From positions 1-53,496 of the forward strand of contig CAIOLO010000122.1 of assembly GCA_903859155.1 (NCBI GenBank): a DNA stretch of 53,496 nucleotides. Reading direction: 5' to 3'. Below the pieces are notes generated by a model, which saw only the letters and a list, made by a program, of their open reading frames with translations, made no database searches and had not been told where the DNA came from. Made by a program: the position numbers and the translations under genes. Positions 23,076 through 31,107 of the stretch are shown one piece after another. Positions within the stretch are counted from its first letter, which is position 1, and each line of letters starts with the position of its first letter. Source of the DNA: an uncultured beta proteobacterium. GTDB taxonomy: Bacteria; Pseudomonadota; Gammaproteobacteria; Burkholderiales; SG8-39.

Positions 23076-23849
23076 ATGAACATGGTTGTCGCGACAGAGT
23101 TCAAACCCACCATCGTCGGATTCCTGTGCAACTGGTGCTGCTACGGCGGCGCCGACCTGTGCGGGGTATCCCGATTTCAGTACCCTCCCTACCTGCGCGT
23201 GATCCGGCTGATGTGTTCCGGCAGGGTGGATCTGTCATTCATCTTCCGCGCATTTGCCAAGGGAGCCGACGGCGTCTTCATCGGAGGGTGTCACCTGAAT
23301 GACTGCCACTACGACCCCGAGGGAAACTATGACGCTCTGGGCAACACCCTGATGGCCAAGCGCATTCTGGAGCACGTGGGCGTGAACCCCGAGCGGCTGA
23401 GACTGGAATGGATATCGGCCGGCGAAGGCGTCCGTTTCGCCGACACCATGATTGAATTCTCCGCGAAGGTGAAAAGCCTGGGGCCGCTGGGGACATCCGA
23501 GGACACCGCAGTCGCGGACCTGGCGTCCCGGCTTGATGCGGCGACGCAACTCGTGCCCTATATCAAGCTGGTGGAAAGGGAACGCCTGAGAGTGCCGGTC
23601 AGGACTGAGGAGGGCTACCGGAACTTCTTCGGCAGCGAGGAGTTCACCGAACTGTTCAACGGGCTGATCCTGGACAAGCTGGTCATGAGCCGGATCATGG
23701 GTTTCCTGCGCAAGCAACCCGTGCCGGCAGTGGAAATTGCGGGGAGCCTCGATCTGGATCCGTCCGAAGTGGCCCGCCATCTGCACGAATTGACCGAGCA
23801 TGGGCTGATCAAGTTCGATGCGGGCGAGCATCTGGTGGCCGCAGTTTGA
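23076..23849 (+). CDS. bamF: BamF-like MvhD-type subunit with winged-helix-like tail
   Basis: A 257-residue protein. Residues 12-130 are an MvhD (hydrogenase delta subunit) domain that carries a [2Fe-2S] centre and links HdrA to other modules: FLCNWCCYGGAD with Cys18, Cys21 and Cys22, RLMCSGRVD with Cys47, and GGCHLNDCHYDPEGNY with Cys72 and Cys77. As I recall, the Geobacter protein contains selenocysteine; here all positions are Cys and there is no in-frame TGA. Residues 200-255 look like a small winged helix (RIMGFLRKQPVPAVEIAG, then SEVARHLHELTEHGLI), as in some longer MvhD proteins. Confidence 0.85.
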   Translation: MNMVVATEFKPTIVGFLCNWCCYGGADLCGVSRFQYPPYLRVIRLMCSGRVDLSFIFRAFAKGADGVFIGGCHLNDCHYDPEGNYDALGNTLMAKRILEHVGVNPERLRLEWISAGEGVRFADTMIEFSAKVKSLGPLGTSEDTAVADLASRLDAATQLVPYIKLVERERLRVPVRTEEGYRNFFGSEEFTELFNGLILDKLVMSRIMGFLRKQPVPAVEIAGSLDLDPSEVARHLHELTEHGLIKFDAGEHLVAAV

Positions 23850-23941
23850 GTGCGACGGTGTTGCGGGGCGGACTGAAACGCGCGAAAAGCATGCTGAATC
23901 GGATTCCGATGCGAATCCAAATGGGGACGGGATGAACGCTC

Positions 23942-24394
23942 ATGGATAGCGGCAAGATAGACGAGATCATCGACAGGCACCGCGGCAAGTCCGGTGATCT
24001 GATCCATGTGCTGATGGAAATCCAGCACAAGAACCACTGGCTGCCCCGGGACGTGTTGCACCAGGTGGCCGCGGCACTGGAAATTCCCTTCAGCCGGGTC
24101 CTGCGTGTGGCCACCCTTTACAAGACCTTCAGCCTGACACCCAGGGGGCGCCACGAGGTGCACGTGTGCACCGGAATCTCCTGCCATTTGCGCGGTGCGA
24201 AACAGTTGTTGGAGTCGGTGGAGCGCGCGACCGGCATCAGGCCGGGGGAGACCGATACCGCGGCGCGCTTCAGCCTGGAGACCGGAAGTTGCCTGGGCAG
24301 TTGCAGCCTGGGGCCGGAAATCATCGTCGATGGCAAACATCACGCCCGCATGACCCCAGAAAAGGTCGAGGACGTGCTCAAGGAATATCAGTAG
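23942..24394 (+). CDS. bamG: BamG-like NuoE-type [2Fe-2S] subunit
   Basis: A 150-residue thioredoxin-like ferredoxin of the NuoE/HoxE family. Helical N-terminus, then the four cysteines in CTGISC and, about 40 residues on, CLGSC. In NADH-oxidising complexes this subunit pairs with the NuoF subunit, whose gene follows 11 bases later. It lies 92 bases after bamF, the largest gap after the bamE-bamF one, so an internal promoter is possible, though none is evident. Confidence 0.88.
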   Translation: MDSGKIDEIIDRHRGKSGDLIHVLMEIQHKNHWLPRDVLHQVAAALEIPFSRVLRVATLYKTFSLTPRGRHEVHVCTGISCHLRGAKQLLESVERATGIRPGETDTAARFSLETGSCLGSCSLGPEIIVDGKHHARMTPEKVEDVLKEYQ

Positions 24395-24405
24395 GAAAAC
24401 ACATC

Positions 24406-26079
24406 ATGACCAGGCTTCAATCAGCAGCCGAGCTCGAATTACTGCGTGCAGGCATTCTCTCTGCACGTGATGCCGCCAGACCCTGCATCGCGGTATGCAC
24501 CGGTGCGGCTTGCAACGGACTGGACTCCGCCAGGGTCGCGCGCGCGTTCGAAGTCGAAGCCGGAAAAATGGCTCCGGGCGCCGGCATCGAGGTGCGCGCC
24601 ACAGGATGTCACGGCTTTTGCGAAAAAGGGCCGAACGTCGTGGTCGGCCCGGACGATATCTGCTACTTCGAGGTCACGCCCGATGATGTCCCTGAGATCA
24701 TCGCCAGCGCCCTCAAGGGGGAGGTGGTCGAACGTCTGGTGTACAAGCACCCGGAGACCGGCGAAAAAGCCGTTCATATGGGCGAGGTGCCTTTCTACCG
24801 GCACCAGACACGGTTGCTGATCGGCGACAACATTCGCATCGATCCGAAGCGCATCGAGGACTACGTTGCGGTGGGGGGCTACGCCGCGCTTGCCAAGGCC
24901 TTGTTCCAGATGACGCCCGATCAGGTGGTCGACGAGGTGAAGAAGGCCAGCCTGCGCGGCCGCGGCGGCGGCGGCTTTCCCGCCGGACAGAAATGGGAGA
25001 CCGCGAAAAATGCGCCCGGTGACGAAAAATACGTCATCGTCAACGGCCATGAAGGCGAGCCCGGCGCGTTCATGGACCGGGCACTGTTCACCGGGAATCC
25101 GCACAAGGTGCTCGAGGGCCTGATCATCGGCGCCTATGCGATCGGTTCGCACCGGGGTTTCATCTATACCCGTCACGACTCCCCGCAACTCATCGAGCAC
25201 ATCGAGACGGCGCTCGCCCAGGCGGAGGAATACGGGTTGCTGGGCGAGAACATCCTCGGTTCCGGTTTCGACTTCCGCGTCGAGGTGCACTTCGATGTCG
25301 GCATCTTCGTGTCGGGCGAATCGAGTGCGCTGATGCGCTCCATCGAAGGCCAGCCGCCGGAGCCGCGCCCTAAATACATCCGCACTTCCGTTGCCGGCAT
25401 CTGGGACAAACCGAGCAACCTGAACAATGTTGAAACCTGGGCGAACGTTCCGCAGATCATCAGTCGTGGCGCCGAATGGTATGCGGGCATCGGCACCGAG
25501 CGCAGCAAGGGAACCAAGCTTGTTTCCCTTTCGGGCAACGTCGTCAACAGCGGCGTCGTCGAAGTCCCGATGGGAACGCCGCTGCGCAAGATAGTCTACG
25601 ACATGGGCGGCGGCATCCCGGGTGGTAAAGCGGCCAAGGCGGTGCATTTCGGCGGTCCCATGGGTGGGTCGATTCCAGCGAGCCTTATCGATGCGCCGCT
25701 GGATTTCGACGAACTGGCCGCGCTGGGCGCGCCCATAGGTGCGGGCGGCTTGCTGGTGATGGACGAGGATACCGACATGGTGGACGTGGCGCGCTATTTC
25801 CTCGAGTTCCTCACCAATGAATCCTGTGGCAAGTGCGTGCCGTGCCGGGAAGGCATGCGCCAGACGCTGAAAGTCCTGACCAACATCACCAAGGGCAAAG
25901 GCAGAGATGGCGACATTGGGCGTCTGGAAGACCTCAACGACGTGACCGGTGCGGCCTGCCTGTGCGCGCTGGGCCGGACCGCGTCCGATCCGCTCAAGAG
26001 CATGCTGCGCTACTTCAAGGACGAGTACGAGCTGCAGATCGCCCGGGGAAGCCAGGCCGCGGGGAACACGGCGAAATGA
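24406..26079 (+). CDS. bamH: BamH-like NuoF-type NADH/FMN subunit
   Basis: A 557-residue NuoF/HoxF-like protein. Order: N-terminal thioredoxin-like [2Fe-2S] domain (CIAVCTGAACNG from Cys27, CHGFCEKGP near 69), NADH/FMN-binding Rossmann domain (LRGRGGGGFPAGQKWE and NGHEGEPGAFMDR), SLBB region, and the [4Fe-4S] motif ESCGKCVPCREG near residue 475. It should exchange electrons with NAD(H). It ends soon after the NuoF core and lacks the extra C-terminal ferredoxin clusters found in some larger relatives. Start ATG lies 9 bases after AGGA; the long upstream extension of the frame overlaps bamG and is rejected. Confidence 0.9.
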   Translation: MTRLQSAAELELLRAGILSARDAARPCIAVCTGAACNGLDSARVARAFEVEAGKMAPGAGIEVRATGCHGFCEKGPNVVVGPDDICYFEVTPDDVPEIIASALKGEVVERLVYKHPETGEKAVHMGEVPFYRHQTRLLIGDNIRIDPKRIEDYVAVGGYAALAKALFQMTPDQVVDEVKKASLRGRGGGGFPAGQKWETAKNAPGDEKYVIVNGHEGEPGAFMDRALFTGNPHKVLEGLIIGAYAIGSHRGFIYTRHDSPQLIEHIETALAQAEEYGLLGENILGSGFDFRVEVHFDVGIFVSGESSALMRSIEGQPPEPRPKYIRTSVAGIWDKPSNLNNVETWANVPQIISRGAEWYAGIGTERSKGTKLVSLSGNVVNSGVVEVPMGTPLRKIVYDMGGGIPGGKAAKAVHFGGPMGGSIPASLIDAPLDFDELAALGAPIGAGGLLVMDEDTDMVDVARYFLEFLTNESCGKCVPCREGMRQTLKVLTNITKGKGRDGDIGRLEDLNDVTGAACLCALGRTASDPLKSMLRYFKDEYELQIARGSQAAGNTAK

Positions 26080-26690
26080 GCGAAATCGTGATGCAGATCG
26101 ACGGCAAGGAGGTCAAGGCGAGTGACGGCATGACCGTGCTGCAGGCCGCGCGGGTTGCGGGGATACACATTCCCACGGTGTGCCATCACGACAAGCTGGA
26201 GCCATTTGGTGGCTGCCGCATGTGCATGGTGGAAGTTGAGGTGCGCGGCCGAAAGAGCTACGTGGTGTCCTGCCTCTACCCGGTGGCGCCCGACCTGGTG
26301 GTGCACACGCGCTCGGAGCGCGTGGACAAGATCCGCCGCGTGATTCTGGAAGAACTGCTGGCGCACGCGCCGAATTCTCCGGAGCTGGTGGCGCTGGCTG
26401 CGGAGTACGGCGCCGACCGCGATCGCTTCGACAAGGACCCTTCATTCTGCATCCTCTGCGGGCTGTGCGTGCGTTACTGCGCCGAGGTCAAGCAGAAGAA
26501 CGCTGTCGACTTCATCGAAAGAGGCGCACAGCGGGCGATCAGCTTCATTCCGGAAATCGCCGCCAAGGAGTGTTGGGACTGCCAGGAGTGCTTCGCGATA
26601 TGCCCGACCTCCTATGCTCAGGCCGCCTATTTTCTGACCGAAGCATTGGCGTTCCCGGGCAGGCGCAAGTCGGCCATGCACGGCGCCTGA
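26076..26690 (+). CDS. bamI: BamI-like NuoG-type iron-sulfur subunit
   Basis: A 204-residue protein matching the N-terminal iron-sulfur part of NuoG: [2Fe-2S] plant-ferredoxin domain (VCHHDKLEPFGGCRMCMVEV, later a fourth Cys in VSCLYP), then two [4Fe-4S] sites, CILCGLCVRYC near 125 and CWDCQECFAICP near 165. The histidine-containing segment typical of NuoG is reduced. The start overlaps the bamH stop as ATGA, so translation is coupled. It is the last gene of the cluster and joins the NuoEF-type subunits to the Hdr part. Confidence 0.88.
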   Translation: MSEIVMQIDGKEVKASDGMTVLQAARVAGIHIPTVCHHDKLEPFGGCRMCMVEVEVRGRKSYVVSCLYPVAPDLVVHTRSERVDKIRRVILEELLAHAPNSPELVALAAEYGADRDRFDKDPSFCILCGLCVRYCAEVKQKNAVDFIERGAQRAISFIPEIAAKECWDCQECFAICPTSYAQAAYFLTEALAFPGRRKSAMHGA

Positions 26691-27259
26691 GACAGCGCGC
26701 CGTCGCGGGTTCCCTGGGGTGTGGCGTCCTGCGGGTCAAGGCACCGGTGTGCGTTGCAGGGCGAACACGTTGATTCCGCAGGTCCCACCTCGGATTTTTC
26801 GCACAGGTCGGGACGTCGCGCCGAGCGTTCACATTGTGGAAGAAAAGGGGCCCCGAAGATCCCACCCCGGGGTTTGCGCAATGGTTAAAACATTGCGCCG
26901 ACCATTCACATTGTGGAAGAAAAGCGGCTCCCGAGGGCTGTGTCCAAAAGTTCAATTGAGCTACACTGAATCCAATCCGACAGCCGGGCATGGCCGGTTT
27001 TCATCCTGCGCAGGCTGATTCGGATCGTCTACAGGCGGGAGAAGCTGTCAAGGTCATCAAAATCGCATTCGCATAAAAGCGCCTAGTTCTCACCGTCATG
27101 CTTGTCAGTGAAAGCCTAATCTGTGCCCCAGAAGCGCCGAAATGAGCTTGAATGTAGACATGGACGCTCAGCAGTCATGCTGTGGCCCCTTCGGGCAATG
27201 CGGGTGTCGTCAGGTTGTCGGGGCCGTCGCAGACCGTGCTTGGCGCGCGGGGCATTGAA
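26691..27259 (+). other. Intergenic region with a tandem repeat
   Basis: 569 bases between the end of the Bam-like cluster and hyuA. The middle holds two copies of a 77-base unit (listed separately). Several overlapping frames on the minus strand look protein-like only because they read the repeat. The promoter of the hyuA operon should lie in the last 250 bases, which are less GC-rich (AAAATCGCATTCGCATAAAAG); I cannot assign boxes. Confidence 0.35.
26780..26933. repeat. Imperfect tandem duplication of a 77-base unit
   Basis: Unit 1 (26780-26856) and unit 2 (26857-26933) align without gaps with about 75% identity. The best-kept part is TTCACATTGTGGAAGAAAAG, identical in both at 26828 and 26905. 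The units do not code and show no stem-loop of terminator type. Probably a dispersed intergenic repeat or the scar of a mobile element. Confidence 0.6.
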
Positions 27260-29323
27260 ATGAGTCGCTACCGCGTCACGGTCGACACCGGCGGGACATT
27301 CTCCGATTTCGTCTATTTCGACGAAACCACCGGCGAAGTGTCGATCAGCAAGGTGCCTTCGACCCCCGACGATCCCTCGCGCGCAATTCTGCAAGGCATC
27401 CAGACGCTGCTTGCGCGCGGCATCGCGGCCGATGCCATCGCCTTCTTTTGCCATGGCACCACGGTGGGTACCAACGCGCTGCTCGAGGGCAAGGGTGTGC
27501 GGACCGGCCTGCTGGTGACCGAGGGATTCCGCGGAATCTACGAGGTGGCGGAACAATGCCGGCCCTATGGTCCGGCCATCTTCGACGTGATGTACGACAA
27601 GCCGGCGATGCTGGTGCCGCCCAGCCGTACCGGCGAAGTGAAAGAGCGGGTCGATTTTCGCGGTCGGGTGTTGCGCGAGCTCGACGAACCGGCGCTGCGC
27701 GCCACAGTCCGCGAGCTCAAGACGCAGAATATCGAGTCGATCGCGGTCTGCCTGCTTTTTTCCTTCCTTCATCCCCGCCACGAAGCACGCGTGCGCGAGA
27801 TCGTGGCCGAAGAGATGCCCGGATGCAGCATCTCGCTTTCATCCGAGGTCATACCGCAGATCCGCGAGTTCTATCGGCTGAGCACAACGGTCATCAACGC
27901 CTACCTGCAACCCATTCTTGCCCGCTATCTCGAGCAGTTGGACCGGCGGCTGACGCAAAGCGGCATGACGACACGGCAGAAGTACGTCATGCAGTCCAAC
28001 GGCGGCATGGCGACGTTCAATGCCGCGGCGCGCCGTGCGGTCACCACGGTGCTGTCGGGGCCGGCCGGCGGTGCGACCGCGGGCGCCTACGCCTGCCGCA
28101 TGACCGGCTTTCAGAATATCATCACCTTCGACATGGGCGGCACCTCCTGCGATGTCGCGTTGATCAAGGACGGCGCGCCGTTCGTGGCAAGCCGCGGCAA
28201 GATCGAGGGCCGCGACATCGCGGTGCCGATGATGGACATCAACACGGTCAGCGCCGGCGGCGGCACTCTTGCAAGGGTCGATCGCTTCGGCGTGCTCGAA
28301 GTCGGTCCGCAAAGCGCGGGGGCGGTGCCGGGCCCGGTCTGCTACGGCCGCGGCGGCGCGCAACCGACCATCACCGACTGCAATCTGGTGCTGGGTTATC
28401 TCAGCGAGGACAATTTTCTGGGCGGGCGCATGCGGCTCGACGCCGGCGCGGCGCGCCAGGCCATGGAACAGTGCATCGCGCAGCCGCTCGAGATGACCGT
28501 GAGCAAGGCCGCCGACGGCATCATTCGCATCATCGACGTGAAGATGGAGGAGGCGATCAAGGCCATCTCCACCATGCGCGGGCACGACCTGCGCGATTTC
28601 ATGCTGCTTGCCTTCGGCGGCGCCGGGCCCTTGCATGCCAGCCGCATGGCGCGCGACTTGGGCATGGCCGGCATCATCGTGCCGCTCTATCCGGGGGTTT
28701 ATTCAGCGATCGGGCTGCTGATGTCCGATGTCAAACATGACTACATCCAGTCAAAAATGACGCCGCTCACGGAACTCACCGCGAAGGACATCACCGGCAT
28801 GTTCGCGCCGCTGGAGAAGCTGGCGCGCGAGGAGCTGAGCGACGACGGGTTTGTCGAGGATGGCATCGCCATCGAGTGCGCGCTCGACATGCGCTACGCC
28901 GGCCAGGGGTACGAGATCACGCTGCCCTTTGCGGCCGCATCGTTGCAGGCAGGCGGCCTGGCCGAACTGCGCGCGACATTCGACGCGCAGCACCGCAGCA
29001 TGTTCGGCCACATGGCGCCTGAGGAGCCGGTCGAGGTCGTTTCCTACCGCGTGCGCGGCATCGGTCTTGTCCCGCCCGTCGAACTGCCCAAATTCAAGCG
29101 CGAGGGCACCACGCTGGCTGATGCGTTTTTGCACACGCGCAGCGTATGGTTCGATGGCGCGATGATCGAATCCCCGGTGTACCAGCGGGAAAAACTGGAT
29201 GTCGGCCTCACTGTCAGCGGACCGGCGGTGCTCGACCAGTTCGACTGCACCACGGTTCTGTGCCCCGGCCAGGTGGCGCGGGTGGACGAATGGAAGAATT
29301 TGATCGTGACGATGCAATCATGA
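27260..29323 (+). CDS. hyuA: ATP-dependent hydantoinase/5-oxoprolinase, subunit A
   Basis: A 687-residue HyuA-family protein. The N-terminal hydantoinase/oxoprolinase domain starts with VTVDTGGTFSDF, then HGTTVGTNALLEGKG; the actin-like ATPase domain carries TFDMGGTSCDVALI and TVSAGGGTLARVD; a C-terminal acetophenone-carboxylase-like beta domain closes it. With HyuB it hydrolyses a cyclic amide (hydantoin, N-methylhydantoin, oxoproline type) with ATP, or carboxylates a ketone in related enzymes. ATG chosen because the family start follows directly; the upstream open frame is not family-like. hyuB overlaps by ATGA. Confidence 0.9.
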   Translation: MSRYRVTVDTGGTFSDFVYFDETTGEVSISKVPSTPDDPSRAILQGIQTLLARGIAADAIAFFCHGTTVGTNALLEGKGVRTGLLVTEGFRGIYEVAEQCRPYGPAIFDVMYDKPAMLVPPSRTGEVKERVDFRGRVLRELDEPALRATVRELKTQNIESIAVCLLFSFLHPRHEARVREIVAEEMPGCSISLSSEVIPQIREFYRLSTTVINAYLQPILARYLEQLDRRLTQSGMTTRQKYVMQSNGGMATFNAAARRAVTTVLSGPAGGATAGAYACRMTGFQNIITFDMGGTSCDVALIKDGAPFVASRGKIEGRDIAVPMMDINTVSAGGGTLARVDRFGVLEVGPQSAGAVPGPVCYGRGGAQPTITDCNLVLGYLSEDNFLGGRMRLDAGAARQAMEQCIAQPLEMTVSKAADGIIRIIDVKMEEAIKAISTMRGHDLRDFMLLAFGGAGPLHASRMARDLGMAGIIVPLYPGVYSAIGLLMSDVKHDYIQSKMTPLTELTAKDITGMFAPLEKLAREELSDDGFVEDGIAIECALDMRYAGQGYEITLPFAAASLQAGGLAELRATFDAQHRSMFGHMAPEEPVEVVSYRVRGIGLVPPVELPKFKREGTTLADAFLHTRSVWFDGAMIESPVYQREKLDVGLTVSGPAVLDQFDCTTVLCPGQVARVDEWKNLIVTMQS

Positions 29324-31107
29324 CAAACCCCGCGCACATCGACGCGGTGGACCTGGAGGTCGTCAAGGCGAGCCTCTCCGGCATCGTGCAGGAAATGCAG
29401 AACTCGCTGTTCCGTACCGGTTTTTCGACCATCGTGCGTGAATCGCAGGACGCCTCCTGCGCGGTAATGAACGCGCGCGGCGAGGTGGTGGCGCAGCACG
29501 TTGTGCTGCCGCTGCACATCGGCGCCTTCCCGGCCTGTTGCGGCGCGGTGCTGCGCGAGTTCGTCGGCGCCATTGCCGAGGGCGACGCCTTCATCATCAA
29601 TCACCCCTACGACGGCGGCAGCCCGCATGCGCCGGATATGGCGGTGATCACGCCGGTTTTCTTTCTAGCCGAACTGGTCGGCTTTTGCGGCTCGATCGCG
29701 CATAAGAGCGACATCGGCGGGCCGGTACCCGGCAGTTGCTCGGGCCAGGCGCGCGAGATTTTCAACGAAGGACTGCACCTGCCCGCAGTGCGCTACCAGA
29801 GCCAGTTCAAAACCAGCACCGATATCGAGCGCATCATTGCCGCCAACAGCCGCACGCCGGAGCTCGTGCTCGGGGACATTCGCGGCCAGATCGGCGCCGA
29901 CCGGCTGGGTGAAAGGCGCCTCAATGAACTCCTGGCAAAGTATAGCCTGCACAAGGTGCTTGCATGCTTCGACCGGCTGTTCGAGCTCGGCGAGGCCAAG
30001 GTGCGGGCCGCTGTGGCGGAATGGGCCGACGGGCGCTACGAGGCGGAGCGCTTTGTCGACGACGACGGCATTGAGCTCAACAAGGCGGTGCGCATCCACG
30101 TGGTGGTGGAAAAAAAAGGCGACTCCATCCATTTTGACTTTTCCGGTTCGGCCGACCAGACCCGGGGCCCGGCCAACATCCGTCCGCCGCTGGCGCAGGC
30201 GGCCTGCGCCTATTGCCTGATATCGCTGATCGATCCGCACATGTATGTAAGCAGCGGCCTGCTCAAGGCTTTTACCATCCATGCGCGCGATGGCAGCGTG
30301 CTCAATCCGCACTTCCCGGCGCCGGTCAATACCTACAACCCGACCATCCACGCTCTGGTCGACGCGATCTTCGGCGCGGTGAGCGCACTGGTGCCCGACA
30401 AAGTGCGTGCCGACGGTAGCGGCAGCCGCTCCATCATTCTCGGCGGGCGCGGCAGCAACGCCGGCAAGGGCTACGTGCAGTACGAGATCATCGCCGGCGG
30501 CGCCGGCGCACGCGCGACCAAGGACGGAAACTCCGGCATTACCGTCAACCAGAGCAATGCCCGGATCGCGCCGATCGAGATCATCGAAAGCGAATTTCCG
30601 ACACGCATGCAGCGTTTTGAACTCATCCGCGACTCCGGAGGAGCGGGTTCGCACCGCGGTGGTCTGGGCATCTGCCGCGAATACCTCAATTTGCAGGATG
30701 CCCGCTTTTCCATCCGTTCGATGAAGCATCTGATTGCGCCAAACGGCTGCGCCGGAGGTGCCACCGGCCGCACCGGCGACATATGGATCAATCCCGGGAG
30801 CAACGAAGCCAAGCGCCTGCCGACCCGCTATGCGGATTACCCTTTGAAGAGCGACGACGTGTTCCGGCTCGATACGCCGGGTGGCGGGGGGTATGGCGAT
30901 CCGTTCCTGCGCGAGCCGGAACGGGTCATGAGCGATGTTCAGGAAGGGTACGTGTCGCAGGAGGCGGCCGAGCGCGACTATGGCGTGGTGCTGCGCAAGG
31001 ACGGATCTGTGTGGACGGTCGATCAGGCGGCGACCCGGGCGCGCCGCGCCGCGTCTCCTCCTGCGCCGCCGGAAGGAATTGAAAATTCAAGCGGGAGGAA
31101 ACGATGA
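29320..31107 (+). CDS. hyuB: ATP-dependent hydantoinase/5-oxoprolinase, subunit B
   Basis: A 595-residue HyuB-family protein, the partner of HyuA. Conserved segments: FSTIVRESQDASCAV, INHPYDGGSPHAPDM, AHKSDIGGPVPGS, FSGSADQTRGPANI, and the glycine-rich end TPGGGGYGDPFLREP. Length is usual for the family. Start and stop overlap the neighbours (ATGA on both sides), so HyuA, HyuB and the dehydrogenase are translationally coupled. Whether the pair acts on hydantoin, N-methylhydantoin or another lactam cannot be decided from sequence. Confidence 0.9.
   Translation: MTNPAHIDAVDLEVVKASLSGIVQEMQNSLFRTGFSTIVRESQDASCAVMNARGEVVAQHVVLPLHIGAFPACCGAVLREFVGAIAEGDAFIINHPYDGGSPHAPDMAVITPVFFLAELVGFCGSIAHKSDIGGPVPGSCSGQAREIFNEGLHLPAVRYQSQFKTSTDIERIIAANSRTPELVLGDIRGQIGADRLGERRLNELLAKYSLHKVLACFDRLFELGEAKVRAAVAEWADGRYEAERFVDDDGIELNKAVRIHVVVEKKGDSIHFDFSGSADQTRGPANIRPPLAQAACAYCLISLIDPHMYVSSGLLKAFTIHARDGSVLNPHFPAPVNTYNPTIHALVDAIFGAVSALVPDKVRADGSGSRSIILGGRGSNAGKGYVQYEIIAGGAGARATKDGNSGITVNQSNARIAPIEIIESEFPTRMQRFELIRDSGGAGSHRGGLGICREYLNLQDARFSIRSMKHLIAPNGCAGGATGRTGDIWINPGSNEAKRLPTRYADYPLKSDDVFRLDTPGGGGYGDPFLREPERVMSDVQEGYVSQEAAERDYGVVLRKDGSVWTVDQAATRARRAASPPAPPEGIENSSGRKR

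Noticed and set aside
23076-23849. Selenocysteine in the BamF-like protein
   Set aside because: The motif positions are ordinary Cys codons and no in-frame TGA occurs within the domain.
16173-26690. Reading the cluster as a simple AOR (aldehyde oxidoreductase) operon
   Set aside because: Simple AOR operons lack the double HdrA, MvhD, HdrBC-like and NuoEFG-type subunits, and the W subunit has BamB-specific residues. Kept only as a weak alternative.
26740-26991. Small leftward frames with repeated FLPQCE/FFHNVN-like peptides
   Set aside because: They are translations of the 77-base tandem repeat in different frames. The repeat does not keep a frame (77 is not a multiple of 3), so it is not coding.
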